64,000 nt of DNA from Segnochrobactrum spirostomi. Its GTDB lineage: Bacteria; Pseudomonadota; Alphaproteobacteria; Rhizobiales; Segnochrobactraceae. The notes beneath the pieces were generated by a model that saw nothing but the letters and a program-made list of their open reading frames with translations, did not search any database and was not told where the DNA came from. Positions 45,645-55,400 of the stretch are shown here, piece by piece. Within the stretch, counting starts at the first letter, position 1. Each line of letters opens with the position of its first letter. A program made the translations under genes and the position numbers. The stretch covers positions 3,892,501 through 3,956,500 of the forward strand of contig NZ_VWNA01000001.1 of the NCBI RefSeq assembly GCF_009600605.1, read 5' to 3'.

Positions 45645-47678
45645 ATGGTTGAGGGTGGGACGGCCGCGGGTGGGATGGAGGAGCGCGAGAGCACCCGAAG
45701 TGCGTGGCGGAGCGGCCGGCGCGCCGATGGAAAGCAGGCACTGATCGCCGCCGCGGCGCTCGCGACGGCGATCTGTGCCGCTCCCGCTTGGGGCCAGTCG
45801 CCGCCGGCGGTGGACGTCGCGGCCTGGCCGGCGCTACCGCCGCAGCCACCTACCGATCCGAAACACGAGGCCTTCGTCGACGGCCTCCTCTCCAAGATGA
45901 GCGTCGAGGAGAAGGTCGGCCAACTGATCCAGGCCGACATCGCGACCATCCGGCCCGAGGACATCGCCCGCTATCCGCTCGGCTCGATCCTGAACGGCGG
46001 CGATTCCTCGCCCGACATGGCGGCCCGCGTGCCGGCGCCGGAATGGTTGAAGCTCGCCGATGCGTTCTACGCTGCGGCGCGCGAGCGCAAGGGCACCTAC
46101 GTGCCGCTGATGTGGGGCATCGATGCGGTCCACGGGCAGAACAAGATCATCGGCGCCACCATCTTTCCCCACAATATCGGCCTCGGCGCGACCCGCGATC
46201 CGGCGCTGATCGAGAAGATCGGCGAGATCACCGCGCAGGAGGTGACCGTCACCGGCCAGGATTGGGTGTTCGCGCCGACGGTCGCGGTCGCCCGCGACGA
46301 TCATTGGGGCCGCACCTACGAGAGCTATTCGGAAGATCCCGCCATCGTCGCGACGTCGGCCGCAGCCCTCATCAAGGGCTTGCAGGGCGAGGTCGGCACG
46401 CCGGATTTCCTCGGCGCGGGCCACGTGATCGCGACCGCGAAGCACTTCCTCGGCGACGGCGGCACCAACGGCGGCAAGGACCAGGGCGATACGCTCGCCT
46501 CCGAGGTCGACCTGATCGCGATCCATGCACCGGGCTACGTCGCGGCCCTGAAGGCCGGCGTGCAGACAATCATGGCCTCCTATTCGAGCTGGCGGGGCCT
46601 CAAGATGCATGCCGACCGCGCGCTGCTCACCGACGTGCTCAAGGGGCGCATGGGCTTTGCCGGCTTCATCGTCGGCGACTGGAACGGCCACGAGCAGGTG
46701 CCGGGCTGCACCAAGTCGGATTGCCCGATCGCGACCAATGCCGGCGTCGACATGCTGATGGCCCCCGACGGCTGGCGCGATCTGTTCGCGGCGATGGTGC
46801 GCGAGGTCAAGGACGGCACCATTCCCACGGCCCGGCTCGACGACGCGGTGCGCCGGGTGCTCGCCGTGAAGGTCCGCGCCGGTCTGTTCGAGAAGCCGCG
46901 GCCGTCGGCTCGGCCGTTCGCCGGCAAGTTCGATCTGCTGGGTGCGCCCGAGCACCGCGCCGTGGCGCGTCAGGCGGTGCGCGAGTCGCTGGTGCTCCTC
47001 AAGAACGCGGGGTCCGTGCTGCCGCTGAAACCCGGCCGGCGCATCCTCGTCGCCGGCGACGCCGCGGACGATATCGGCCGGCAATCCGGCGGGTGGACGC
47101 TGTCCTGGCAGGGCACCGGGAACCTCAACGGCGACTTTCCGCACGGCCAATCGATCTATGCAGGGATCGAGGAGGCCGTCGGCGCGGGCGGCGGCACGGT
47201 GCACTTGAGCCCGAAGGGGGAGTTCCAGGACTCGCCGGACGGGAAGCCGGACGCGGCGATCGTGGTGATCGGCGAGCGGCCTTATGCGGAGATGAAGGGC
47301 GATCTCGTCACGACCTCGTGGAGCGCGATGCATCCGGAGGATCTGGCGCTACTGAAACGCCTCAACGCCGCCGGCATTCCGGTCGTCACCGTCTTCCTGT
47401 CCGGCCGGCCGCTCTGGGTCGATCCCGAGCTCGACGCCTCGGACGCCTTCGTGGCGGCCTGGCTGCCGGGCACCGAGGGCGGCGGCATCGCCGATCTCCT
47501 GTTCGAGAAGCCCGACGGCAGCCGGCCCTACGATTTCCGCGGCACGCTGTCGTTCTCCTGGCCGCGGGTCGCCGATCAGGTCGTCAATGTCGGTGACGTG
47601 CCATACGAACCCCGTTTTCCGGTGGGATACGGCCTGACGCTCGGTGGCGCGCCGGCCGCGCAAGGGGCGACGCCCTGA
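45645..47678 (+). CDS. Periplasmic family 3 glycoside hydrolase (beta-glucosidase/exo-beta-glucanase)
   Basis: About 677 residues with a signal peptide (ALIAAAALATAICAAPAWGQ). The GH3 N-terminal barrel shows MSVEEKVGQLIQADI, MWGIDAVHGQNKIIGATIFP, AKHFLGDGGTNGGKDQG and the nucleophile Asp345 in GFIVGDWNGHEQVPGC. The C-terminal alpha/beta sandwich includes RESLVLLKN and VVVIGERPYAEMKGD, ending in a short YGL segment. The pattern is that of ExoP-type exo-1,3/1,4-beta-glucanases, which release glucose from beta-glucans or cello-oligosaccharides. The start at 45645 follows GAGGACGGC; 45675 is an in-frame alternative. No sugar transporter is adjacent. Confidence 0.93.
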   Translation: MVEGGTAAGGMEERESTRSAWRSGRRADGKQALIAAAALATAICAAPAWGQSPPAVDVAAWPALPPQPPTDPKHEAFVDGLLSKMSVEEKVGQLIQADIATIRPEDIARYPLGSILNGGDSSPDMAARVPAPEWLKLADAFYAAARERKGTYVPLMWGIDAVHGQNKIIGATIFPHNIGLGATRDPALIEKIGEITAQEVTVTGQDWVFAPTVAVARDDHWGRTYESYSEDPAIVATSAAALIKGLQGEVGTPDFLGAGHVIATAKHFLGDGGTNGGKDQGDTLASEVDLIAIHAPGYVAALKAGVQTIMASYSSWRGLKMHADRALLTDVLKGRMGFAGFIVGDWNGHEQVPGCTKSDCPIATNAGVDMLMAPDGWRDLFAAMVREVKDGTIPTARLDDAVRRVLAVKVRAGLFEKPRPSARPFAGKFDLLGAPEHRAVARQAVRESLVLLKNAGSVLPLKPGRRILVAGDAADDIGRQSGGWTLSWQGTGNLNGDFPHGQSIYAGIEEAVGAGGGTVHLSPKGEFQDSPDGKPDAAIVVIGERPYAEMKGDLVTTSWSAMHPEDLALLKRLNAAGIPVVTVFLSGRPLWVDPELDASDAFVAAWLPGTEGGGIADLLFEKPDGSRPYDFRGTLSFSWPRVADQVVNVGDVPYEPRFPVGYGLTLGGAPAAQGATP

Positions 47679-47772
47679 CACCGCCACCGAGCCCCAGCGC
47701 CGTGGTCTAGGCGCGAGCGAGGCTTCGCGGCCGGGGCGCCGCAGGGCCGCGCCTTGCCGGGGTATGCGTGCG

Positions 47773-48072
47773 ATGACAGACGAGACGATCGTGATAGGGA
47801 CCATCCGGCCGAAGAGCGCGGGACTGGGCTCGGGACTGCTCCGTCGGGCGCTTCTCGGCGTTGCCGTCGCCGCCGCCGGGCTCATGCTCGGCGGCTGCAT
47901 GACGACCTATTATGCGCCCTACGCCTATTCCTACCGGACCGGCTGGACCTACTATTCTCCGACCCGCGTGGTCACCGCCGAGTCCGGACCCTATGGGCCG
48001 GTCGTCGTTCCGGTGCCGCCCGGCCCCTATTATTACGGGCCGCTGCCCCAGCCGCGGCCGTGGGCCTGGTAA
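47773..48072 (+). CDS. Small tyrosine- and proline-rich lipoprotein
   Basis: A 99-residue protein with a lipoprotein signal whose lipobox is LMLGGC (Cys42, or Cys45 if translation starts at ATG 47764). The short mature part is dominated by Tyr and Pro (TTYYAPYAYSYRTGWTYYSP and VVVPVPPGPYYYGPLPQPRP). It was probably made for the outer membrane or periplasm. No family recognised; convergent with the chemoreceptor gene. Confidence 0.6.
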   Translation: MTDETIVIGTIRPKSAGLGSGLLRRALLGVAVAAAGLMLGGCMTTYYAPYAYSYRTGWTYYSPTRVVTAESGPYGPVVVPVPPGPYYYGPLPQPRPWAW

Positions 48073-48111
48073 GGCGACGGCCGCCGCTATCTCCGCGACC
48101 GCCGCGCTCGC

Positions 48112-49812
48112 TCAGCCCGCCCTGAGATTGCGGACGAAGGTCGCGACTTCGCTCTGCAGGTCGTTCGCCTGCGCGGCGAGGGCGTTCGACAGCCCGAGGA
48201 GCTGGGTCGAGGCCGAACCGGTCATCTCGGCGGAGCGGCCGACGCCGGCGATGTTGTCGTTGACCGCGCCGGTGCCGTTCGCCGCGCGCTGGGTGTTGGT
48301 CGCGATCTCCTGGGTCGCCGCGCTCTGCTCCTCTACCGCCGAGGCGATGGTCGCCGTGGCGGCGCGGATCTCGTTGATGGTGCCGACGATCTTTTCGATC
48401 GACCCCACGGTGCGGCCGGTCGCCTGCTGGATGTCCTCGACCTTGCGGGCGATCTCCTGGGTGGCGCGGGCCGTCTGCTCGGCGAGCTGCTTGACCTCCT
48501 GGGCGACGACCGCGAAGCCCTTGCCCGCCTCGCCGGCGCGCGCCGCCTCGATGGTCGCATTGAGGGCGAGCAGGTTGGTCTGGGACGCGATGTCGGTGAT
48601 GAGATTGACGACCTCGCCGATCTTCGTCGCGGCGCTGGAGAGCTCGCGGATCTCGCTCGAGGTGCGGCTCACCTCCTCGGAGGCGCCGACCGCGATGCTG
48701 GCAGCGTGGGTGACCTGGACGCCGATCTCACGGATCGACGAGGTCATTTCCTCGGTCGAGGCGGCGACGGTCTGGACGTTGGACGAGGCTTCCTCGGCGG
48801 CGCCGGACACGGCGGTCGCCTGACGCGAGGTTTCCTCGGCGCTCTGCGAGAGACCGCGGGCGGCCGACGAGACCTCGCCCGACGAATTGGCGAACGCCTG
48901 GGCCAGTGCCCCCATCTTGGCTTCGAAATCGTCGGCGATGGCGTTGCGCTCGGCCTTCAGGCGCTCCGCCGAGCGGATTTCCGCGAGGCGGGCTTCCTCA
49001 CGCATGCGCTCAGACTCTTCGAGGCCCTGGCGCAGCCGCTCGGCCGCCTCCGCCATGCGGCCGATTTCATCCTTGCGGCCGGTATCCGCCACGGTGACGT
49101 GGAAATTGCCTTCGGCGAGGGTGCGCAGCGTCTCCCGGATGCGGCTGATCGGCTTGACGATGCCGAAACGGGTGACCGCCACCGCGAGGCCGAGCACGAC
49201 GACGAGACCGCCGATCACGACGGCATAGACGAGCGTCACGGTGTCGATCGTGGTCGAATGCAGCGACGCCTGAAGGGTGTCGAGATCCTGGGTGCGCTTC
49301 TCGACCGCGGTCGAGATGTCGGCGGAGATCGCCGCTGTGGTCGGTGCGCACTGCTGATTCCAGGTCGGAAGGATGGCGGCGTTGGTCGACATGTCCGTCG
49401 AGCCGTTCGCCATGTCGATGATGCCGCTGCAATCGCGCTTGATGAAGGTGTTGAAGCGCTTGCTGAAGTCGCTCGTCAGGCTGAGCAGGTCGGGGTCGAT
49501 CGCGACCGCATTCGTGAGCCGCCGCTTGAAGGTGTCGATCCCGGCTTTCTGTTCGGCGACGGCTTCCTTCTTCTGGTTCGCGTCACCCGCCGACAGGGAG
49601 CGGTACATGCCCTGATTATATTGGGCGATGGCGCGCTCGGCTCGGGCGAGTTCGATGTTCGCCCGGGCGACGCGGGCGAGCGCGTCGGAATAGCTGGCGT
49701 CGACCGCGAACATCTTGGTGCCGGCCAGGACGGCCGCACCGACGGCGAAGGCCGCAAGCAGGATCATCAGCGACGAGATCTTGGCGATCAAAGGCCAATG
49801 GCGAAACGACAT
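48112..49812 (-). CDS. Methyl-accepting chemotaxis protein
   Basis: A 566-residue transducer. TM1 is at about residues 9-30 ([20 protein letters not shown]), followed by a periplasmic four-helix-bundle sensor of about 165 residues, TM2 (about 196-217; [20 protein letters not shown]), a HAMP linker ([18 protein letters not shown]) and a cytoplasmic signalling domain. The receptor tip, [20 protein letters not shown] followed by [18 protein letters not shown], contacts CheA and CheW. GGGAGGG precedes the ATG at 49812. No chemotaxis operon is nearby, so it is an isolated receptor. It lacks an obvious C-terminal CheR-tethering pentapeptide. Confidence 0.95.
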   Translation of the reverse strand: MSFRHWPLIAKISSLMILLAAFAVGAAVLAGTKMFAVDASYSDALARVARANIELARAERAIAQYNQGMYRSLSAGDANQKKEAVAEQKAGIDTFKRRLTNAVAIDPDLLSLTSDFSKRFNTFIKRDCSGIIDMANGSTDMSTNAAILPTWNQQCAPTTAAISADISTAVEKRTQDLDTLQASLHSTTIDTVTLVYAVVIGGLVVVLGLAVAVTRFGIVKPISRIRETLRTLAEGNFHVTVADTGRKDEIGRMAEAAERLRQGLEESERMREEARLAEIRSAERLKAERNAIADDFEAKMGALAQAFANSSGEVSSAARGLSQSAEETSRQATAVSGAAEEASSNVQTVAASTEEMTSSIREIGVQVTHAASIAVGASEEVSRTSSEIRELSSAATKIGEVVNLITDIASQTNLLALNATIEAARAGEAGKGFAVVAQEVKQLAEQTARATQEIARKVEDIQQATGRTVGSIEKIVGTINEIRAATATIASAVEEQSAATQEIATNTQRAANGTGAVNDNIAGVGRSAEMTGSASTQLLGLSNALAAQANDLQSEVATFVRNLRAG

Positions 49813-50092
49813 GGCTATCCCTCCCGTACCCCAACGGCGCCGTTTTCGACGACGGTTAAGCTTCCCGATCGCACGCGTCGCTGTTTCGAAGCTTGCGTGA
49901 TGGTTGCGGGAGGAGGGAGCGGGTTGTGGGCTGAAGGCCCGGTTCGGCACCGTCCAGCGAGGCGGACCGGTTGAGCGGCCCTGAGGCGCGCGGGTGGCGC
50001 CGTTGCGGCGATGCTATCGCCCGCGCACAACCGTCAAACCGGGCGCTCAGGCGAACGTTTCAACAATGTCAGCGATTTAGGAGGGGAAATGA

Positions 50093-50168
<76 letters not shown>

Positions 50169-50346
50169 ATCGGCGGTCGGCGCCGCAACGCCGTCGCGGG
50201 GGGTGATATACGGAGAACCGATCGCCGACGCAACACCCCCGGCGCGGATTTTCCCTTGGGCCTGTGGATGGCGGGATGATCGGCGACGCGCACTCGTGGC
50301 GTTCGGCACCGATATCCGGCGCTTCCCGCCGCAGCCCAATGCCCTC

Positions 50347-52419
50347 TCACTCCACGAACACCGTGACGCTGTCGGCCGCGCCGGCGCTGTCGACCACGGT
50401 CAATCGCACGAATCCCGGCTCCGTCACCGGCAGCGCGCCCTTGCGCTGGTGGGCGCCGATCGTCAGCGGCGCGCCGTCGAGATAGAGGGTCAGCGGCCGC
50501 GTCGCTCCTTCGACCGCCCAGGCGAGGGGGCGCCGCCGCCCGCTGCCGTCGTCGAGGTCGATTCGCGCACCGTCCGGCGGATAGGCGATCCGCAAGGCGC
50601 CGGTCGACGAGTCGGGCCGCGGCGTCTCCGCGGCGGCGCCGAAGCCGCGCAGTGGCGGCGGCAGGGTGGCCGTCGTGGCGATCAAGGCGTCGGGCGGCGC
50701 CGGGGCGAGCGGCACCCGGTCGGGCGACAGCCGGGCGAAGGCGTCGAACAGCACGGGCGCGGCGGCGGTGCGGGCGACGAGCCCGGGCACCGCCGTACCG
50801 TCGGGCCGCCCGGCCCAGACCGCCACGGTGTAACGGCCGTCGAAGCCGACCGCCCAGGCGTCGCGGTAGCCGTAGGACGTGCCGGTCTTGAAGGCGATGC
50901 GCCCCGCGCGGGCATTGACCGGCGGCGGCGTCCCGGAGAGCACATCGGCGACATACCAGGCGGCAACCTTGTCGAGCACCTGCGCCGGCGGCCCGTCCGG
51001 CTTCGGTGCGTCGGCATCGAGGCCGACCGGCGGCACGATCCCGCCGTTGGCGAGGCCCGCATAGAGCGCCGCGAGGTCGATCAGGCGGATGCCGACACCG
51101 CCGAGGCCGATCGCGAGGTTGGGGGTCGCGTCCTTCGGCAGCACGAGGTCGACGCCGACATCGGCGAGCCGCGCCGAGAGCCGCGCCGGGCCGACGGCTT
51201 CGAGAAGCGCGACGGCCGGCACGTTGAGCGACATCTGCAAGGCCTGGCGGGCGGTGACGGTGCCCTGGAAGGTGTCGTCGAAATTCTTCGGGGCATAGCC
51301 GCCGAACGCGGTCGGCCGGTCTTCGACCAGCGTCTCCGGATGGGCGAGGCCGGATTCGAAGGCGAGGCCATAGATGAAGGGCTTCAGCGTCGAGCCGGGC
51401 GAGCGCTCGGCGAGCGTCATGTCGACATGGCCGGCGCGGTCGTCGGCGAGATAATCGGCCGAGCCGACATCGGCGAGGATGTGCCCGGTGGCGTTCTCGA
51501 CGACGAGGACGGCCATCGACAGTCCGGGTCCGAGGTGCGGCGCCCGCGCCCGCACGAGGGCTTCGAGGCTGGTCTGGAGCTCGCGGTCGACGGTGAGGCG
51601 GATCACGGGCCGATCGGGATGGGCGGCGACGGCAGCCTCGGCCGCGAGCGGGGCGAGCTTCGGGAACGGGATGCGGGCGGTCGGAACCGGCTCCGCCTTC
51701 GCCTCGGCGGCGGCCTTGGCGTCGATCACCTTGAGGCGCGCCATGCGGTCGAGCACACGGTCGCGCGCCGCCCGCGCCGCCTCCGGGAAGCGGTCCGGTC
51801 GCCGGGTCTCCGGCGATTGCGGCAGGGCGACGAGGAGCGCGGCTTGGCCCAGCGTCAGCCGGTCGGGCTCGCGGCCGAAATAGGCGAGTGAGGCGGCCCG
51901 CACGCCCTCGACATTGCCGCCGAACGGCGCGAGCGAAAGATAGAGCGCGAGGATATCGGCCTTGGAAAGCCGCGCCTCCATCTGCAGGGCACGGCCCATC
52001 TCGCGGAGCTTGCGGTTGAGCGTGCGCTCCGGCCGGTCTTCGATCAGGCGGGCCGTCTGCATCGTCAGTGTCGAGGCGCCGGAAACGATCTCGCCATGGG
52101 CGAGCATCTGGCCGCCGGCGCGCACCAAGGCGGCGGGGTCGATTCCCGGATGGTCATAGAAGCGCCGATCCTCGTAGGCGATCAGCATCTTCAGGTAGGT
52201 CGGATCGACGGTCTCGGGCCGCACAGGCAGACGCCAGCGTCCCTCCGGCGTCGTGAAGGCACGCAGCAGGCGACCCTCGCGGTCCACCACGATCGCGGAG
52301 GCCGGGTCCGTCGGCGCAAGTTGCGGCGGCAGCAGGCGGTCGGCGACCGACGCCGCACCCGCGAGCGCGGCAAACGCCACGATCGCGAGCGCCGCGGCGG
52401 TCTGCCGGCCGGGGGTCAC
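50347..52419 (-). CDS. pbpC: Penicillin-binding protein 1C
   Basis: A class A penicillin-binding protein of 690 residues: a short N-terminal membrane anchor (AAALAIVAFAALAGAASVA), glycosyltransferase domain (EDRRFYDHPGID and SGASTLTMQTARLI), transpeptidase domain with Ser343 in SPGSTLKPFIYG, the SLN motif (LQMSLNVPAVAL) and KTGTSYGYRDAW, then a C-terminal BiPBP_C domain specific to PBP1C. It polymerises and may crosslink peptidoglycan in the periplasm. The GTG start overlaps the A2M stop by GTGA, showing translational coupling. The A2M-pbpC pair is a widely conserved partnership. Confidence 0.95.
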   Translation of the reverse strand: MTPGRQTAAALAIVAFAALAGAASVADRLLPPQLAPTDPASAIVVDREGRLLRAFTTPEGRWRLPVRPETVDPTYLKMLIAYEDRRFYDHPGIDPAALVRAGGQMLAHGEIVSGASTLTMQTARLIEDRPERTLNRKLREMGRALQMEARLSKADILALYLSLAPFGGNVEGVRAASLAYFGREPDRLTLGQAALLVALPQSPETRRPDRFPEAARAARDRVLDRMARLKVIDAKAAAEAKAEPVPTARIPFPKLAPLAAEAAVAAHPDRPVIRLTVDRELQTSLEALVRARAPHLGPGLSMAVLVVENATGHILADVGSADYLADDRAGHVDMTLAERSPGSTLKPFIYGLAFESGLAHPETLVEDRPTAFGGYAPKNFDDTFQGTVTARQALQMSLNVPAVALLEAVGPARLSARLADVGVDLVLPKDATPNLAIGLGGVGIRLIDLAALYAGLANGGIVPPVGLDADAPKPDGPPAQVLDKVAAWYVADVLSGTPPPVNARAGRIAFKTGTSYGYRDAWAVGFDGRYTVAVWAGRPDGTAVPGLVARTAAAPVLFDAFARLSPDRVPLAPAPPDALIATTATLPPPLRGFGAAAETPRPDSSTGALRIAYPPDGARIDLDDGSGRRRPLAWAVEGATRPLTLYLDGAPLTIGAHQRKGALPVTEPGFVRLTVVDSAGAADSVTVFVE

Positions 52420-55400
52420 GGCTTCGCCGCCGTCACGGTGAGGGTGCCGGGGGCGGTGCGGGCGAAGGTGCCGAGCGCATACATGTCCTCGGCGAGCGCC
52501 GCGGGCCAGGCGAAGCGGCCGGGCGACACGGCGCGGACCATGTAGGCGACCGTGACGCCCTGGCTCAGATCCGTGCCGGGTCCGAACGCCGCGACGAAGC
52601 GATCGTCGCGGAACTCGGTGTGGGCCGGCTGGACGTCGTTCGAGAGCCAGGGGAAGGCCGAGAGGTCGGCGCTCGTGACGAGGTCCGGGTTCTCGATCTC
52701 GAAGCCGCCCGGCAGGAGGTCGGCGACGATGAGGTTCGGCGCCGCATCGGCGGCGTCGGCCTTGATGGTGAGGACAGCGATCAGCCGCTCGTTCTGCCCG
52801 ACGTGGTCGCCGGTGAAGGGCGTTCCGTCGAGGTGGTAATAATCGCGGGTGAGGGTGATGTCGTTCGAGTCCGCCGGCTCCGGCTCGAGCGGCACGCCCT
52901 CCGCGGTCACGGTCACGGCAACCGGGTTCTTGCCGTCGTTGGTGACGGTGATCGGCTGCCGGGTCAGGTCGGCGAGGCCGACGCGACGGAACACCGCGCC
53001 CTTCTGGGGGGCGCCGTCCACGGCGAGCTTCAGGCCGGCGTCGTGGCCGGACAGCGCGTTCGCGGCGAGCAGCATCCAGGCGGCCTCCTGGGTGCTCGCA
53101 TAATCGGTCTCGCCGAGCTCCGATTGCAGCAGGTTGGAGATCTGGGCGAGGGCCTTCTGGTCGTTGCCGGCTTCGGCGACCAGCGTGAGCGCCGCCGCCG
53201 CGTCGCGCACCGGCGTGCCGTAATCCGAGAACGAGGCGAGGTTGTCCGCACCGCCCTTCGCGAGCGTCTCCGCCGCGGTCTCGAAGGCCGCCTTGGAGCG
53301 CGCCTCGTCGCCGTAGAAGGCGAGGCCCGCCGCGATCTGCGCCTGAGCGAGGCCGGTGCCGAAGCTGGCGAGCTTGTCGTCGGCGAAATAGCGCAGGTCG
53401 CCGATCGAGGCGCGGCCGTTGCGGGCGAGCACGTAGAGCGTATAGGCGACGGCGCCGCCGCCGCCCGCTTCGAAGTTCGAGTTGTAGGACAGGTCGTTCT
53501 GCAGCCGGTCGAGCGCCTGCGAGAACGCCTGATCCGGCACCTGATAGCCCTTGGCGCGGGCCCGGGTCAGGAAGTCGGTGATGTAGGCGTCGAGCCACAT
53601 GTCGTTGGCGTCGTTCGGACCCCACAGGCCGAACGAGCCGCTGGCGCTCTGGAATTGCAGGAGCCGCTCGATCGCCGTCTGGACGCGCTTGTGGATCGCA
53701 TCGTCGGTGCCGAAGCCGATCGAGGCGGCGACGGAGTTGAAATAGAGCAGCGGCAGGGCGCGGCTCGTGGTCTGCTCGGCGCAGCCGTAGGGGTAGCGGT
53801 CGAGATCGGCGAGGAGCCCCGGCACGTCGATGCCGAAGCCGGCGGAGACGGAGAGCGAGAGGCGCGCGCCGTCCGGCACCAAGCCTTCCAACTGGTCCGC
53901 TCCGATCTGAAGGCTTTCGCCCGGAGACAGCGCCGAGAGGGTGCGGCTGCTCGACGGCGGCGCGGCCGGCCGCACATTGAGGCGGAAGGTTTGGTCATAA
54001 TGCTCGCCGTTCGGCGCGGTCACCGTGAGCGACAGCGTCGCGGTGCCGATCCCGGCGGTGGCGAGCGGCACCTCCAGGGTCGCCTTGGCGTGCTCGGCGA
54101 GCGTCACGCTCGGCGCGACCGTGCCGGCCGAAACCGGCCCATCGCTCTTGATCGCGACGGCGTAATCGCCGGCCGGGCCGGAGACGTTGTCGAAATCGAG
54201 CCGCAGCCGGCTTTCGTCGCCCGGCGCCATGACGCGGGGCAGGGAGCCGGTGACGACGACCGGATCGCGCACGATCACGTCGGCGCTCGCCTGCCCGACC
54301 TTCGCCTTCGACCACGCCACCGCCATTACCTTTACGGTGCCGTTGAAGGCGGGAATGGCGAACTCCGCGGTCGCCTTGCCGTCCGGCCCGACCTTGAGGA
54401 GGCCGGAATAGCGGGCGACGAGCTCCTGGGTCGCCACGGTGGACGAGGCGAACGGCGCGGCTTGGTCGCCGCCGGTGCGGATGGTGCCACGGGTCGCCGA
54501 GAGGCTGTCGATGAGCGAGCCGTAGAGGTCGCGGATCGCGGCGCCGAGCCGTCGCTGGCCGAGGAACCACGTCGTCGGGTCCGGCGGCTCATAGCGGGTG
54601 AGGTTCAGGATGCCGACATCGACGGCCGCGACCGTGACATAGGCCTCCTCGCCGGGATCGAGGCCGGTGAGGGTCACCGGCACCTTCAGCGTCTCGCGCG
54701 GGCGCATCTCGGCCGGGGCGGCGAGCGTCACGCCGAGGGAGCCGAGCGCCTTGTCGGTGGCGAGCCAGTCGAGACCGATGGCGCGGGCCGGCATCCGTCC
54801 GGCCTTGACGTCCATCGGGCGGTAGAGCGTCGCGACGACATAGGCGCCGGGCGTCCAATCGGGGCCGACGGTGAGCTTCACGTCGGTGCCGTCCGCCGGC
54901 ACCTCGACGGTTTCGAGGTGGAGCAGCTTGTCGGCGACGACCGCGACGAGGGCGGTGCCGGCGAATTGCGGCTTCAGGTGCAGGGTGGCGGTGTCGCCGG
55001 GCCGGTAGCCGGTCTTGTCGAGGCCGACTTCGAGGACGTCGGGCGTGTCGGCGCTGGCGCCGACGGCGATCCAGCCGGCCGAGAATTCGTAGCTCGCCGA
55101 CGCGTTGTCGTTGCCGGGCGCGGTGATCTCGAGCCGGTAATTGCCCCAGGTGACGGGTGCTTCGACCTGCACCGTGCCGTCGGCGGCGACATCGAGGGTG
55201 CCGGAGGCGACACGCTCAGTCGAGGTGGTGGTGAAATAATCCCAGCGGCCGTCGCGGTTGTACCATTGATATTCGCGGTCGAGCTTGACGAGCTGCCACG
55301 CCGCGCCGGGAAGCGCGGTGCGGCTGCCGTCCGGGGCGACGGCCACGATCTCGAAGCCGGCCGTGGCGCCCTGGCCGACCTGTCCACCGGCGAACAGCGG

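Noticed and set aside
45834-47333. A 499-codon minus-strand frame opposite the GH3 gene
   Set aside because: It is antisense of a well-supported glycosidase, with compositional bias but no motifs.
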